From Argyresthia goedartella (Eukaryota > Arthropoda > Insecta > Lepidoptera > Argyresthiidae), in assembly GCA_949825045.1 (NCBI GenBank), contig OX463836.1:10247829-10311828 (forward strand): DNA of 64,000 nucleotides. The letters run 5' to 3'. Position numbers and translations under genes: made by a program. Each line of letters begins with the position of its first letter. The stretch's first letter is position 1. Positions 10,210 to 20,028 of this stretch are shown piece by piece. The notes beneath the pieces are model-generated. The model had not been told where the DNA came from. It worked only from the letters and a program-made list of their open reading frames with translations, and did no database searches.

Positions 10210-12001
10210 TTTATGTCCGATAGCGAGGTGAACATTCGCGTTCAATCAGTCAACAAATCACCTGAGAGGTGGGTGTCCCAGGTCAACTGAGCCGCCCATA
10301 GCCTTTGCATAAAACATTTGAGAGCAAAGGTGACTGGAGAAATCCATCCATTCGGGTCAAACGTTCTCGCAATCGTTGACAGTACTGACCGCTTCGTCCA
10401 GGCCTTCGGTGTTTCTAAAACCACCCGATAGGTAAACTCATTATGGACGGGCCGGTACTGAATTCCAAGCACTGACACCATGTTAGGGTTGTCAGGATTC
10501 TCAAAAACGTGCGGGTCTTGTTGAAACTCATCTGGGAGACCAGCCATCAACTCAGGAGAGTTGGACATCCACTTGCGTAGTTCATAGCCGCCTCGTTCCA
10601 GCAATTGAATGAGCTCGTCACGTCGGTCCAGAGCTTCCTCTACACTGGCTGCCCCTGTGCAGACGTCATCGACGTACAAATCTTGCTCCAGGATAGCGGC
10701 GGCTCTAGGATAGCTCACACGGTCACGCGACGCCAACTCCCGCAGGGTTCGCATCGCCAAATACGGGCTAGACCGTAACCCATACGTGTTCGTGTTTAAC
10801 TCATAGACCTTGACTGGCTCGGCCGTGGACTCACGCCAAAGTATCAACTGATACCTTCTGTCAGCCGGATGAATTACCGTTTGCCTAAACATCATCCGAA
10901 TGTCTGCGAAAAATACAATCTGTTGTCTCCGAAAGCTCGTGAGAATATCCGAAATATCACGACTCAACTTGGGTCCCGAATGTAGACACTGATTCAGGGA
11001 CATCCCGTTCGAGGTAGGTGCTGACCCATCAAAACAACTCGAATCTTGCCGGTAGGGGTTCGCAGGACGGCATGGTGTGGAAGGAAACAATGATCCTCAG
11101 ATCTCCAGTCCACACCCGATACCGACATGTGTCCTAACGACTCATACTCCCTCATGAAATCGACGTATTTTTGTTTAAATACGGCGTCCCTTGACATCCT
11201 ACGCTCCATCGACATCAATCTCGTCTCAGCCATCTTCCTAGATTCTCCTAGTGGCGGTCGATCGGCCCTGAAAGGCAGTCGAGTTACAAAACGACCAGAA
11301 CGAAGGCGACCAGTACTATTCTGGTAAAACAACTCGCACTCTTCTTCGTCTGCGTCGACTCGACGAACGGTGGGAGGTTCCTCTATCTCCCAGAAACGTT
11401 GGATAGCGTCTGACAACGCTGAGCCAATAAGTATGCCATCTGACTCGGCAGGCCTAACCATTGGCAATGCCGGACCCATGATCACGTGACCAAACTTAGT
11501 ATCCACAGCAATCAACCCGTCCGGCTGAAGAACTCTCCGATCCGACAACAGAAACCTACCCAGAATGTCTGCTCCCAGTAGCAGGTCGACCGGGGCTGGA
11601 GTGTCAAAATCGGGATCCGCCAACTTGAGTCCTGATGTCAGGAATCGAACGGCCGGATTCAACTTCACCAAGGGGTGTCTGCCCATGACATGCGTCATTA
11701 CTAAAGCTTGCACGGATGTTTTTGTCAAAATGTCATAACGTGGAGAGAACGTGATCACCGATTGACCAACTACATTCGTAACCGTAACATTCCCCACGCC
11801 CCGTATTGATTTATTATACCTATTTACCTTGAGGCCCAACCATTTTGCTAAATCATTCGATACAATGCAGCCCTGAGCTCTAGAATCTAATAGGGCGCGA
11901 ACGTATGTTGGGTTGCCCGCCAAATCCCAAACAAGCACAGAGGCGATCGGTAACACCACCGTCTCCGGTTGGGGGGCAACAAATTGTTGGGCCGCAAATT
12001 C
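10210..12001 (-). pseudogene. BEL outer copy pol, protease-RT half
   Basis: Read leftward from 12001, directly after the UAG that closes gag, this has protease (ALLDSRAQGCIV; Gly of DSGA replaced by Arg), the protease-RT linker and the RT with an intact YVDD box (DLYVDDVCTG). A T is missing from a T run near 11030 so the frame shifts before the RT FDGSAPTSNG motif. A Trp codon has become TGA near 10243, just before the inner element interrupts the gene. The DSGA to DSRA change would itself be expected to kill the aspartic protease. Confidence 0.88.
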
Positions 12002-13722
12002 CTAGCGAGGGCCCCCGGGGCCCCAATCTGCCTGTAACCGATCAGGTAGGCAGCTATACTCCAGAGGGTCCCATTGTACAAATGGCCCACGCGCCGGTTC
12101 CATTGCCACCCTACGATTCCCCGTAAAGGGGGGTGGGCGTGAATTCAACCGTGGCCGCTCCATGAGCGGGGGGGACATCACATGTGACCGACGAGGACGA
12201 GGCGACGAGCGGGGCGACAACTGAGGCGGCGTCCGAACCGCACCCGCATAGCTCGAAGGTGTCCCATGCCACCCGCCCGTTACGGCCTGCTCAACACACC
12301 CAATGTCCCGCTGAGTCGGATGCTGAGTCGCAACCGAAAACTCAGGGCCCCCCATGTAATGATCCTGAGTGCGGCCCTGCACCCTAGTACTGCCATGTGC
12401 ACGTGGGGACGTTGGCCCCTGAGTTGCGCTCCGAGTCGCAAACGAATTCTCAGGGCCCCATGCCGTGTCACCCTGGGTACGGCCCTGTGGTGGCTGTTGG
12501 CCGGACCGGTTCATGCACAACAGATTGTTGTGGGGCCCACCACAATATCCGCACATTTGTGTGCGCGTGCAGTCCCTAGCCATGTGTGGCCCGAGGCACA
12601 GGAAACACCAGCTCCGCTGCTTGGCTATCCGGCACCGTCCCTGAACCCTAAGTTCCCCGAACTTATTGCAATTGGCCACAGCATGGCCAATCTGCCTACA
12701 ACATGGGCAGGTCTCACCATGTGGGGTCAATTCACTCACAGTCCCATACGACTGCCGGTTGGTGCGGTCCTTCCTCGTCGGAGGGCCCCTACTCACAGCG
12801 CTCCCGGCAGCTCTCTGTGGCTCCGAAGGATGGGTGACCGTCAACCCCAAATTCTCTGCCCGTCGAGCCTCCTCTTCCAAAAATCCGACCAAGTCGGAGA
12901 AGGCGGGCAGGTCCTCGGCCGACCTCCCGTGAGACTGTTCGAAACGAGTCTGCACGTCAGCGGGTAGGCGGGAAAGTACAATGTACAACAGTAGGTACGA
13001 CCATTCACCAACCGGAAGTCCAAGATTCTCTAGAGCCTTGGTGACGGACAACAATGGGTTCAAAACCTCCGTCTGTATGGCCCCGACCTTGTTCACAACC
13101 GGGATGCTAAACAAACGGTTCAGTTGGGCATCGGCCAACCTCCGTTTGTGTGGTAACGTCTGACCAACAATTGCCTGGCCGTCTCATAGTTACCCTCCGT
13201 AACTGTCAAATGAGCGACCAGCTCCCTAGGCTCACCCCTCAATGCTGCCACCAGCTGAGCCATCTTGACAGACTTGGTAATGTCCGATCGCATGTGCACC
13301 AAACTGTCGAACAGATTGATGAAGCTCATCCATTCACCGGACACGCCGTCAAAAGTAGGCATAGTTATGGCAGGTAACCTGAACCCCGATCCCTGATGCG
13401 GCAGAGGTGCTTCAATGTCATCTGCACCATCATGGCTGGACTCGCGCTGTCTACGTATGTCCGCAGCTTTCTGCGTGATAGCAGCTGCCATCTCCATATA
13501 TTGGTCGACATCCCCTATCAACCGTGACAGCCTGTCAGGTGCACAACCATCAACTGATTCCGCCTGCGCGGACAATTCGAGCACCCTATTGTAACGTTCC
13601 TTAACGTCCATAGACCGCTCCAATACCACATCATGCCTATCTAAACGGTCTATCAGACCGTGTGCGGAGGAAAACCATCTGAGTTCCTTAGAAACACCCT
13701 TCTGGATTTCAGATAGCGACAT
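12002..13722 (-). pseudogene. BEL outer copy gag, one frameshift
   Basis: This is the homologue of the intact gag at 4021-5736. The N-terminal 195 or so codons from the ATG at 13722 are open to a one-base deletion in a CACAACAAAC context near 13150. The remaining 378 codons then continue in another frame to the UAG at 12002. The zinc boxes are complete here (CPCCRQIGHAVANC; CFLCLGPHMARDC; CGYCGGPHNNLLC), unlike the inner copy. Confidence 0.88.
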
Positions 13723-14263
13723 GATCGGAACGATACTTACTCACAATTTGCAGTAACTCAATTTTATTGGACCCTCCAGTTTATAACCCAAACGAGGGAA
13801 CCCTAAACTATAACTTAAACAATGTTGTTTTCCTTAAACAATAGGAACCGAGTTTTATATCTATATAAATTCTGTAAGTAACAATTTAGTTTCCCTTTAT
13901 CATTATAACACACACAGATAGTCAATATTAGCTCAAGTTATAAATTGCTATAAACTGAAACAATGTAATAGCCTGCTATCAATAGATGTAACTACCTATG
14001 TTAACCAAAACATTCATTCAATAGCATTACTAGACCACTAATAGATTGACTAACTGGTAATTCAATGCAAATTTCAATTCAATATCTGTCTGTCTACTAC
14101 CAGCAATAGACTTATAGCTTATAATACTACCAATCTATGTAGATATAGGAACAACCAGTTACCTAATAACCGCCTATACCTACAGATTGATAGTCCCAAA
14201 TCGTGCCTTCCTGGAGCCCTTGACGGCTGCAAATCTCAGGAAGCCACGCTCTAGCTACCAAAA

Positions 14264-14809
14264 TGTTCAGGCTTCTCAGCACCTAATGACCTCGTAGGGG
14301 CCCATGAGCTACGAGGTAGCATGACGATCAGGTGCCAAGAAGTGATGAACAGCGGCGATTCACCGAGCTGAAGTTATGTGGGGTAGATCTAACCTGGTCT
14401 GTGCTTCGGTCCCGTCAACCTCCTGTCTCTCTGCAAGGCCCGGGTGCACCCTAGGCTCTTCTTGGTAGACAGGTTCTTCAGCCAACCAGGTATGACTGGC
14501 GGGCCAGCTTCAATGAGCACAGTGTCCAACACAGGTTATGTTTCTACTGGTGAATACAAATCGGGCACGAAAATCCGAACTTTATCTGGTTCGAGAGACA
14601 ACAACACACTCAGCTATATTAACAATCCTGAGGGAATCCCGAATACATTCCAGATGCCCTGCGATTTGATTTCAAGACCCTAGTCAAAACGCGTTTACAT
14701 TGCGAGGGCTTTCGTCTGTCAGTTGTCAAAACTGCCAGATTGACAGCTAACGTCAAATTAAAATGACCGTTCAGAAACCATCGATCGAATATCGATTTGG
14801 AATCGAACA
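14264..14809 (-). repeat. 5' LTR of outer BEL element
   Basis: This 546-bp partner of 268-813 is followed by GTCAG (14810-14814), then gypsy protease coding sequence. Confidence 0.9.
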
Positions 14810-15145
14810 GTCAGTAAGGCGATGGTTCCTGCAATCAACTAAAAGATTATAATGAGCGAGAAAATCTACACCTATTATTGCCCTAGTGACATCCGCTACA
14901 ACAAATCGCCAAGCATAGTCGCGGCGCAATCCTATGTTAAGAACTAAGTGTGCATACCCGTAAGTATTAATAATTGTACCGTTAGCTGCACACAAAGTAT
15001 AGTTCGTTTTATTTCTCCGTTCTTTTAATAAATTACGGGGAAAAACACACAAATCACTTCCGGTATCTACTAAAAATTGTATTTTTGATTTAGAGTCCAT
15101 AACAAATAAGCGACCGGAATTCGGACAGCCGCCAGTCGCCGTCAT
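14810..15145 (-). pseudogene. gypsy (CsRn1-type) protease
   Basis: About 112 codons of a retropepsin: RLFVMDSKSKIQFLVDTGSD contains the catalytic DTGSD, and the flap/ILG region appears as AIIGVDFLAHYNLLVDC. The frame differs from that of the gag end (15154), as in elements that join Gag and Pol by frameshifting, though a lesion cannot be excluded. The BEL insertion cuts it at 14810. The codons beyond, which would read into the BEL LTR, are not part of the protein. Confidence 0.85.
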
Positions 15146-15153
15146 CGACTGCC

Positions 15154-15995
15154 CTATGCATTTCCCGCTGTATAGTCACACGGTTTCACACAGCACCGTG
15201 CCTGGCTTCCAAACTTGTGATGGTACCAGCAGGTGGGAAATTTGCGGTAGTTGGAGTTTGACCTCGTCGAGTTCTGGCGATGTCGGCTTCGGCTTCGGTT
15301 ACTCGTCGTCGGTCGTGATTGGCGGGGCTCCCGGGACATTCTGTCCATTCTGGTGGTCAAAGCCTCCATCTGCTTGCTGAGTGCCGCGATCTGGAAGACC
15401 AGCGGGTCCGTTGGAGGAGCTACAGCTGGTTGTACCGCCGCGACTTGTGGAGCAGAAGCAATGGCATCATGCACCTTGTCCGCCAATTCCGCCAATTCTT
15501 CCAAAGTACACTTCGTTTGTGACGCGAGGATGACCTGGATGTTCTGGGGAAGCCTGTTGGTCCACATCGTACCCATGAGATCCTCGGGTACCCCAGGGCC
15601 GGCTAAGTGCTGCATGCGGCGTAGTAACTGGGAAGGTTTCCTGTCCCCTAACTCCTCGTGTGACAAGAGCTGCTGGATATCTCGCTCTCGTGTGGCTGAC
15701 AACCGCTTCACCAGCTCGGTTTTGAGTTGTCGTATTTATTTGTAGCTGGTGGGTTTGTTATTATGTCCTCCACTTCCGACGCATATTGAGGATCCAGCTG
15801 GGCCATGGTGTAGTAAAATTTTGTAGTGTCCGCAGTAATATTGGACAGCGTAAATTGGGCTTCCAGCTGGGCAAACCATAGTGCTGGTTTTTCTTTATAG
15901 AATGGGGGTATCCGCACACCCACTTTACACAACTCCGCGCCATCCTGCGCAGCGCCATCATTATTCACCTGTTTAGATGTTCCTTTGGCTTCCAT
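15154..15995 (-). pseudogene. gypsy (CsRn1-type) Gag, one frameshift
   Basis: Gag starts at the ATG at 15995 (MEAKGTSKQ). A GTG-initiated form begins upstream at 16007 but overlaps the primer site. The capsid region begins PPFYKEKPALWFAQLEAQF, typical of arthropod CsRn1-lineage gypsy Gags. A single missing base near 15730 shifts the frame. The second part runs KRLSATRERDIQQLL to a CHCC-type zinc motif (CWYHHKFGSQARCCVKPC), the hallmark of this lineage as opposed to the usual CCHC knuckle. It ends at a TAG at 15154. Confidence 0.83.
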
Positions 15996-16006
15996 ATCGT
16001 CGTGCA

Positions 16007-16022
16007 CAGTTCGGGGTCACCA
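16007..16022 (-). other. gypsy primer binding site (tRNA-Trp type)
   Basis: On the minus strand TGGTGACCCCGAAC lies just upstream of gag. It is the complement expected for the 3' end of tRNA-Trp, the primer associated with the CsRn1 lineage, and agrees with the Gag zinc motif assignment. Confidence 0.7.
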
Positions 16023-16440
16023 CTTTGGTAGGCTGGTGCCTACGCAACACTTACTTGAGTATAGTGCGGGTCGCGGTGAATGTAAACAAGAACACTGTTT
16101 AACAGTTTATTTCAAAGCGACGTATAGCACACAGTACATATAGTCAAGCACAGTCTTAGAAGGAGAAATGGAAAGAGAAGGAACAAGCACAGCGGTTGAT
16201 ATTAGGTGCATAAGTAATTTCGATAGCGGAGCGTAAGCAAAAGCGGCGGAACAGAGCGACATGCGTCTCGCGTCGTATCATCAAGCTCACTATCCGGCGG
16301 CGGCCGCGCATACTCCGGAGGAGGCGAGCGCGCCGACAGGTTATACCATGACGTAGGCGGTTGCAGTGCGCGCTCCTAAGTATCTACTAATAAAAAACGG
16401 TGCGCTTGTCCGCTTCAACGTACAAAATATATTAAAGTTT
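16023..16440 (-). repeat. gypsy 5' LTR (outer boundary uncertain)
   Basis: The sequence upstream of the primer site must be the 5' LTR. An AATAAA on the minus strand at 16106-16111 fits the R region, and the GC-rich block at 16255-16380 fits a promoter-proximal U3. The partner LTR is outside the window, so the left end of U3 (anywhere between about 16330 and 16440) cannot be fixed. Confidence 0.5.
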
Positions 16441-19380
16441 ATATAATGCAAAGTGACATTTATGATTCAACATAAGTGGATGCATTATCCACTTAAAAAT
16501 TACTATTATTAAATTATTATTATTAAGTTAGTATTATTATATTTGTTTATTATTATTTTATTATTAACAATATTTAATTAGATTATTAAGACTAGATTAT
16601 TAAGATTAGTATTAAGATTTGATTATTAGGATTAATATTAAGATTAGATTATTAACATTGATTTCATTATTTGTAATTATCGATTTTATTATTATAAACA
16701 TGCTAATGTAAATTTTGCATAACGGATAGCGATTGATAAATAACATTCAGTAATAAATATTGATGTAATAAATTTAACTATTTTAAATTAAGATTTAGTG
16801 ACATACACTGAATTAACGCCACATACACACGAAAATTTCACGTAAATAATATTTACTGAAATAGATTAGTAATAAATTAATGTTCACTCATTTTACGGCT
16901 ATGTAAAATGAGTGAACCTCTATAGGTTATGGGAAATATCCCATAACCTATAGAAATATAAACACCAATATAACTGTAATAAATTATAATATATAGATAG
17001 ATTATAATATATAATATATAGATAAGTATATAGACATTTTAATATATATTTAAAGATACGGCATCCCGTACTGAACTCCATATTGTTTTGAGGCTAAGAA
17101 AAATGGCGCCTCTTTCGGAATTTGTCGGTACCAATTCGTTACGAAAAATTGTAACGGCGTCACCGCGTCACAATAGACACAAAATAAGAAAAGTTGATTT
17201 ACGGCTAACTCTCAAATACACTGTGACTTTTAATTAGTGATCAAGAAAAAATCTAGCTAAAATTACCTCAATATAATTGAACATGAAAAGTTGAAACATA
17301 ATTAATAAACTTAGAAATTATTTTCTATGGAATAATGTAAAAAAACATGGCTTGCTTTGCACAATTTATTATATACATTTACATTGTATATTTACCATCT
17401 TACCTACCATCTTCCTCGTTTCTACTTTTGATCTATTCAATTTATTTAAAACCCGATAACGATGCGGCTGTGAAAGTAAAACAATTATTTTTCCTAAGGT
17501 CACAGAATAATAACTAGTAACGCGTTACAGAAGCTTTACTACGCAATGGTTTTCAAAGAAATATGTACTTAATCTGATAAACAATATGATTTAATTTAGC
17601 TCGCGTTCCAGTCGAGCAAGTGTTCATTTACATACCTACCAATTTTTTTTTAAGGGAATATGTGCCTTAATTCACTGGACTACGGTTCATAATAAGTTAT
17701 ACGTGGTTACACGTATTGAAAGAGCCGCGAACTAGGGTTGCTTACTTCGAGAAACTACTTACGCCATCGAGCGCACAGCACGAGCGTTTACTCCTACTTG
17801 TGTGTGGCGGGCAACGCGCAGTAGGCAGCGTCGAGTACGTTCATGTAGTCTAAGAGCTAGCTGCATAATTGTACATATGCTAAACGATTATTGACAAACA
17901 TTTAATTTAATGAAGTAATAAATTAAACACATTTTGTTCATTATACTTAAATAGACAATAGAATAATAGATGTTATGTATGTGTACATTATTTATGTACA
18001 GTATTTCTTTGCTTTTTTTCGTTTTGAGTCCATCTTACAATTATCGAGAAGTGGTCGAACAAATAGCGCGCGCGCGTGTGTCTTCTTACGCTTGCGGCAA
18101 CCTACTAGATTAGCCACTGCGCAGTGGCCGCCGCCTTTAGGTATGTTTTTAATACCTACACGCGGAGTGACACAGGCCTGCTAAGGTTAAGTTTAGGTAA
18201 TAAGCTGGACTCAAAGAACCGACATTTATATTTAACTACCAAAATTCTGTGAAATAAGACATCGATTTATAATGCTGCAATTAAAATACGTCGCTTCAAA
18301 GTTACGTCAGTCGGATGATAGATTTTTCTTACGGGGATTTATCGAAAACAATATTTATTAGTTTAACTATTTGCAGCCAATAATAACTGTAAATTATATT
18401 ATTTACTTATGAAGTCACTCCTTGTTTTTTGTAATGTGCTTCCCGCATGATTTACAACAGTAAACAACGCAGGACACCATTTTATTCTGTCATACGTACA
18501 CGTCTATCGGATGTCACAGTCTGCGCGCGATTGAGAGAGGTTCGTGCTCACTTCCTTTATGGGCACCATCTAAACGGCGACACTTGAGTGCCTGGTGACG
18601 GGTTCCCTATATTCAAGTCTGTGAATATAGATTATTTCAAGATCAATTAAAACATTATTGTAAAAGATATTGACACAGAATACTACATTTCATATTTCAT
18701 ATTCTATGCCAACCAGCAAGACACATTAGTAACTAAGAAGGTTTTAACAGAATTGAGGTGAAAGCGAATTTTCGTAAATATATAATTATGTGTTGTACCT
18801 GGGTGTGATTCTAGAACAACCGGACATCGTTTCCCTATCGATACTAACAGAAAAAAGCTGTGGATCGCAATAATACACAGAGACTAATTTAAACCCACAG
18901 TTTATTCTAGGGTGTATACGAATCATTTCTTGGAGTCTGACTATGAGATACCCAAAGACTCCTGTTGTAAAAAACGTAAGTATCTTGACTGATGTGAGTT
19001 TAAAACATAAACAATCTGGCAAAGTGCTTGTTGCTCAGGTATTTATAGTAGGTATAAATACTTAGTATTATTTTTTGTTTCGCAGCTACACCAAGATTTA
19101 AATACTTGCTGTACCAAGTCAGTTTGAGTCTGTTATCAAAAGAGCAGAGCGAGCTAAAGCACCTGAATAATGTTATATCTTATCATTCCCATCAAAATGA
19201 GAAATGTTAATTTTCAATACAAATAAACGTAGCAGGTGCTCATCAATCCTTCATGACTGCTGTGTTTCAACATAAAGCCTACCTACCGCTCGATAAAAGC
19301 TTCTTTTCTTCCAACACACTTTCTCTTTTCTTTTTTTCAATTCGATCTTTATTTCTTTAACAGTCCAGCTTCCATATCAT
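16441..19380. other. Gene-free AT-rich stretch
   Basis: I see no credible coding sequence. Positions 16490-16700 are low-complexity TTATTA/AAGATTA sequence. Two back-to-back perfect hairpins lie at 16882-16953. Short GC-richer patches at 17730-17850, 18060-18140 and 18500-18600 look like fragments of dispersed repeats but I could not assign them. Confidence 0.5.
16882..16953. repeat. Two adjacent perfect palindromes
   Basis: The first is 16882-16896 paired with 16903-16917 (15-bp arms, 6-base loop). The second is 16920-16934 paired with 16939-16953 (15-bp arms, 4-base loop). Two bases separate them. Confidence 0.9.
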
Positions 19381-19621
19381 GACGACCCGAATGGCCGAGT
19401 CGGCAGTGACCCTGCCTAAGAAGCCAAGGGTCCCGGGTTCGAGCCCCGGTGGGGGTAAATATTTGTTTGATAAGAACGGATGTTTGTACCCTAGTCATGG
19501 TTGTTTATCTAAGTATAATATTTATCTATAGAAGTATGTGTATCGTTGGCTAGTAGGGAATCCTAGTTTGGGGCTAGATCAATGTGTGTAAATAGTGTCC
19601 AAGGTATTATTTATTATTATA
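19381..19621 (+). repeat. tRNA-headed SINE, family A
   Basis: The head has a pol III A-box-like TGGCCGAGTCGG and B box GGTTCGAGCCC, followed by an unrelated body (TTGGGGCTAGATCAATGTG) and a (TTA)n tail. Related copies are at 39798-40040 and 38893-39015 and a more distant one at 24886-25129. The head does not fold as a complete tRNA, so this is a retroposon and not a tRNA gene. Confidence 0.8.
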
Positions 19622-19969
19622 TCTATCAACCATTTTTAGATAAAATTCAAAGATAAACAATAAAAACAATGATAAATAACCCAATTATGGACGAAAGTAA
19701 ACATCGTTTGAGTTTGACAGGTCTCCATCAAAGAGTATACAATTTACTACGTAAGATCTCCATCTACAGCAGCTCCACCAAGCGGGACAGATTTTCTGTC
19801 ATTCTGCCATTGAGCAATATTAAAATAATTATTTAGTGATTTTAAGATCAGTATTTACAGGTTTTTTGTACAAATAACATAGTGTATTTATTTTTATGTC
19901 TGTACATATAATTTACTCCAGTATTTGGTAAGTTTTTACGCATTCCTTGTCGATGGTGGAGCTGGACCC

Positions 19970-19987
19970 GGGGGGGGGGGGGGGGGG
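19970..19987 (+). repeat. Poly-G run (18 G)
   Basis: Eighteen consecutive G follow GGACCC. The run can form a G-quadruplex and is also a likely site of sequencing or assembly error. Confidence 0.9.
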
Positions 19988-20028
19988 AGGTTGCTTGCAA
20001 TGTAACCATTTCCCAATCAGAATCGGCT

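Larger units (their letters stand above)
268..14809 (-). mobile_element. BEL/Pao LTR retrotransposon, outer copy, split by a second BEL
   Basis: This is a minus-strand BEL/Pao element with 546-bp LTRs at 14264-14809 (5') and 268-813 (3'). LTR ends are TGTTC...GAACA. The 5-bp target duplication GTCAG lies at 263-267 and 14810-14814. Gag, protease, RT, RNase H and integrase can all be read, but the pol is interrupted at the RT/RNase H border by the plus-strand BEL copy at 2947-10204. By hand I count about 9 differences between the two LTRs, older than the inner copy. Two one-base frameshifts (gag near 13150, pol near 11030) and a TGG to TGA change near 10243 make it defective. It sits inside a gypsy pol gene. 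Confidence 0.9.

Noticed and set aside
19381..19460. Possible tRNA gene (A and B boxes present)
   Set aside because: The sequence does not form a full cloverleaf and is followed by the same unrelated body and tail in several copies, so it is a SINE head. The same applies to 32129 and 44417.
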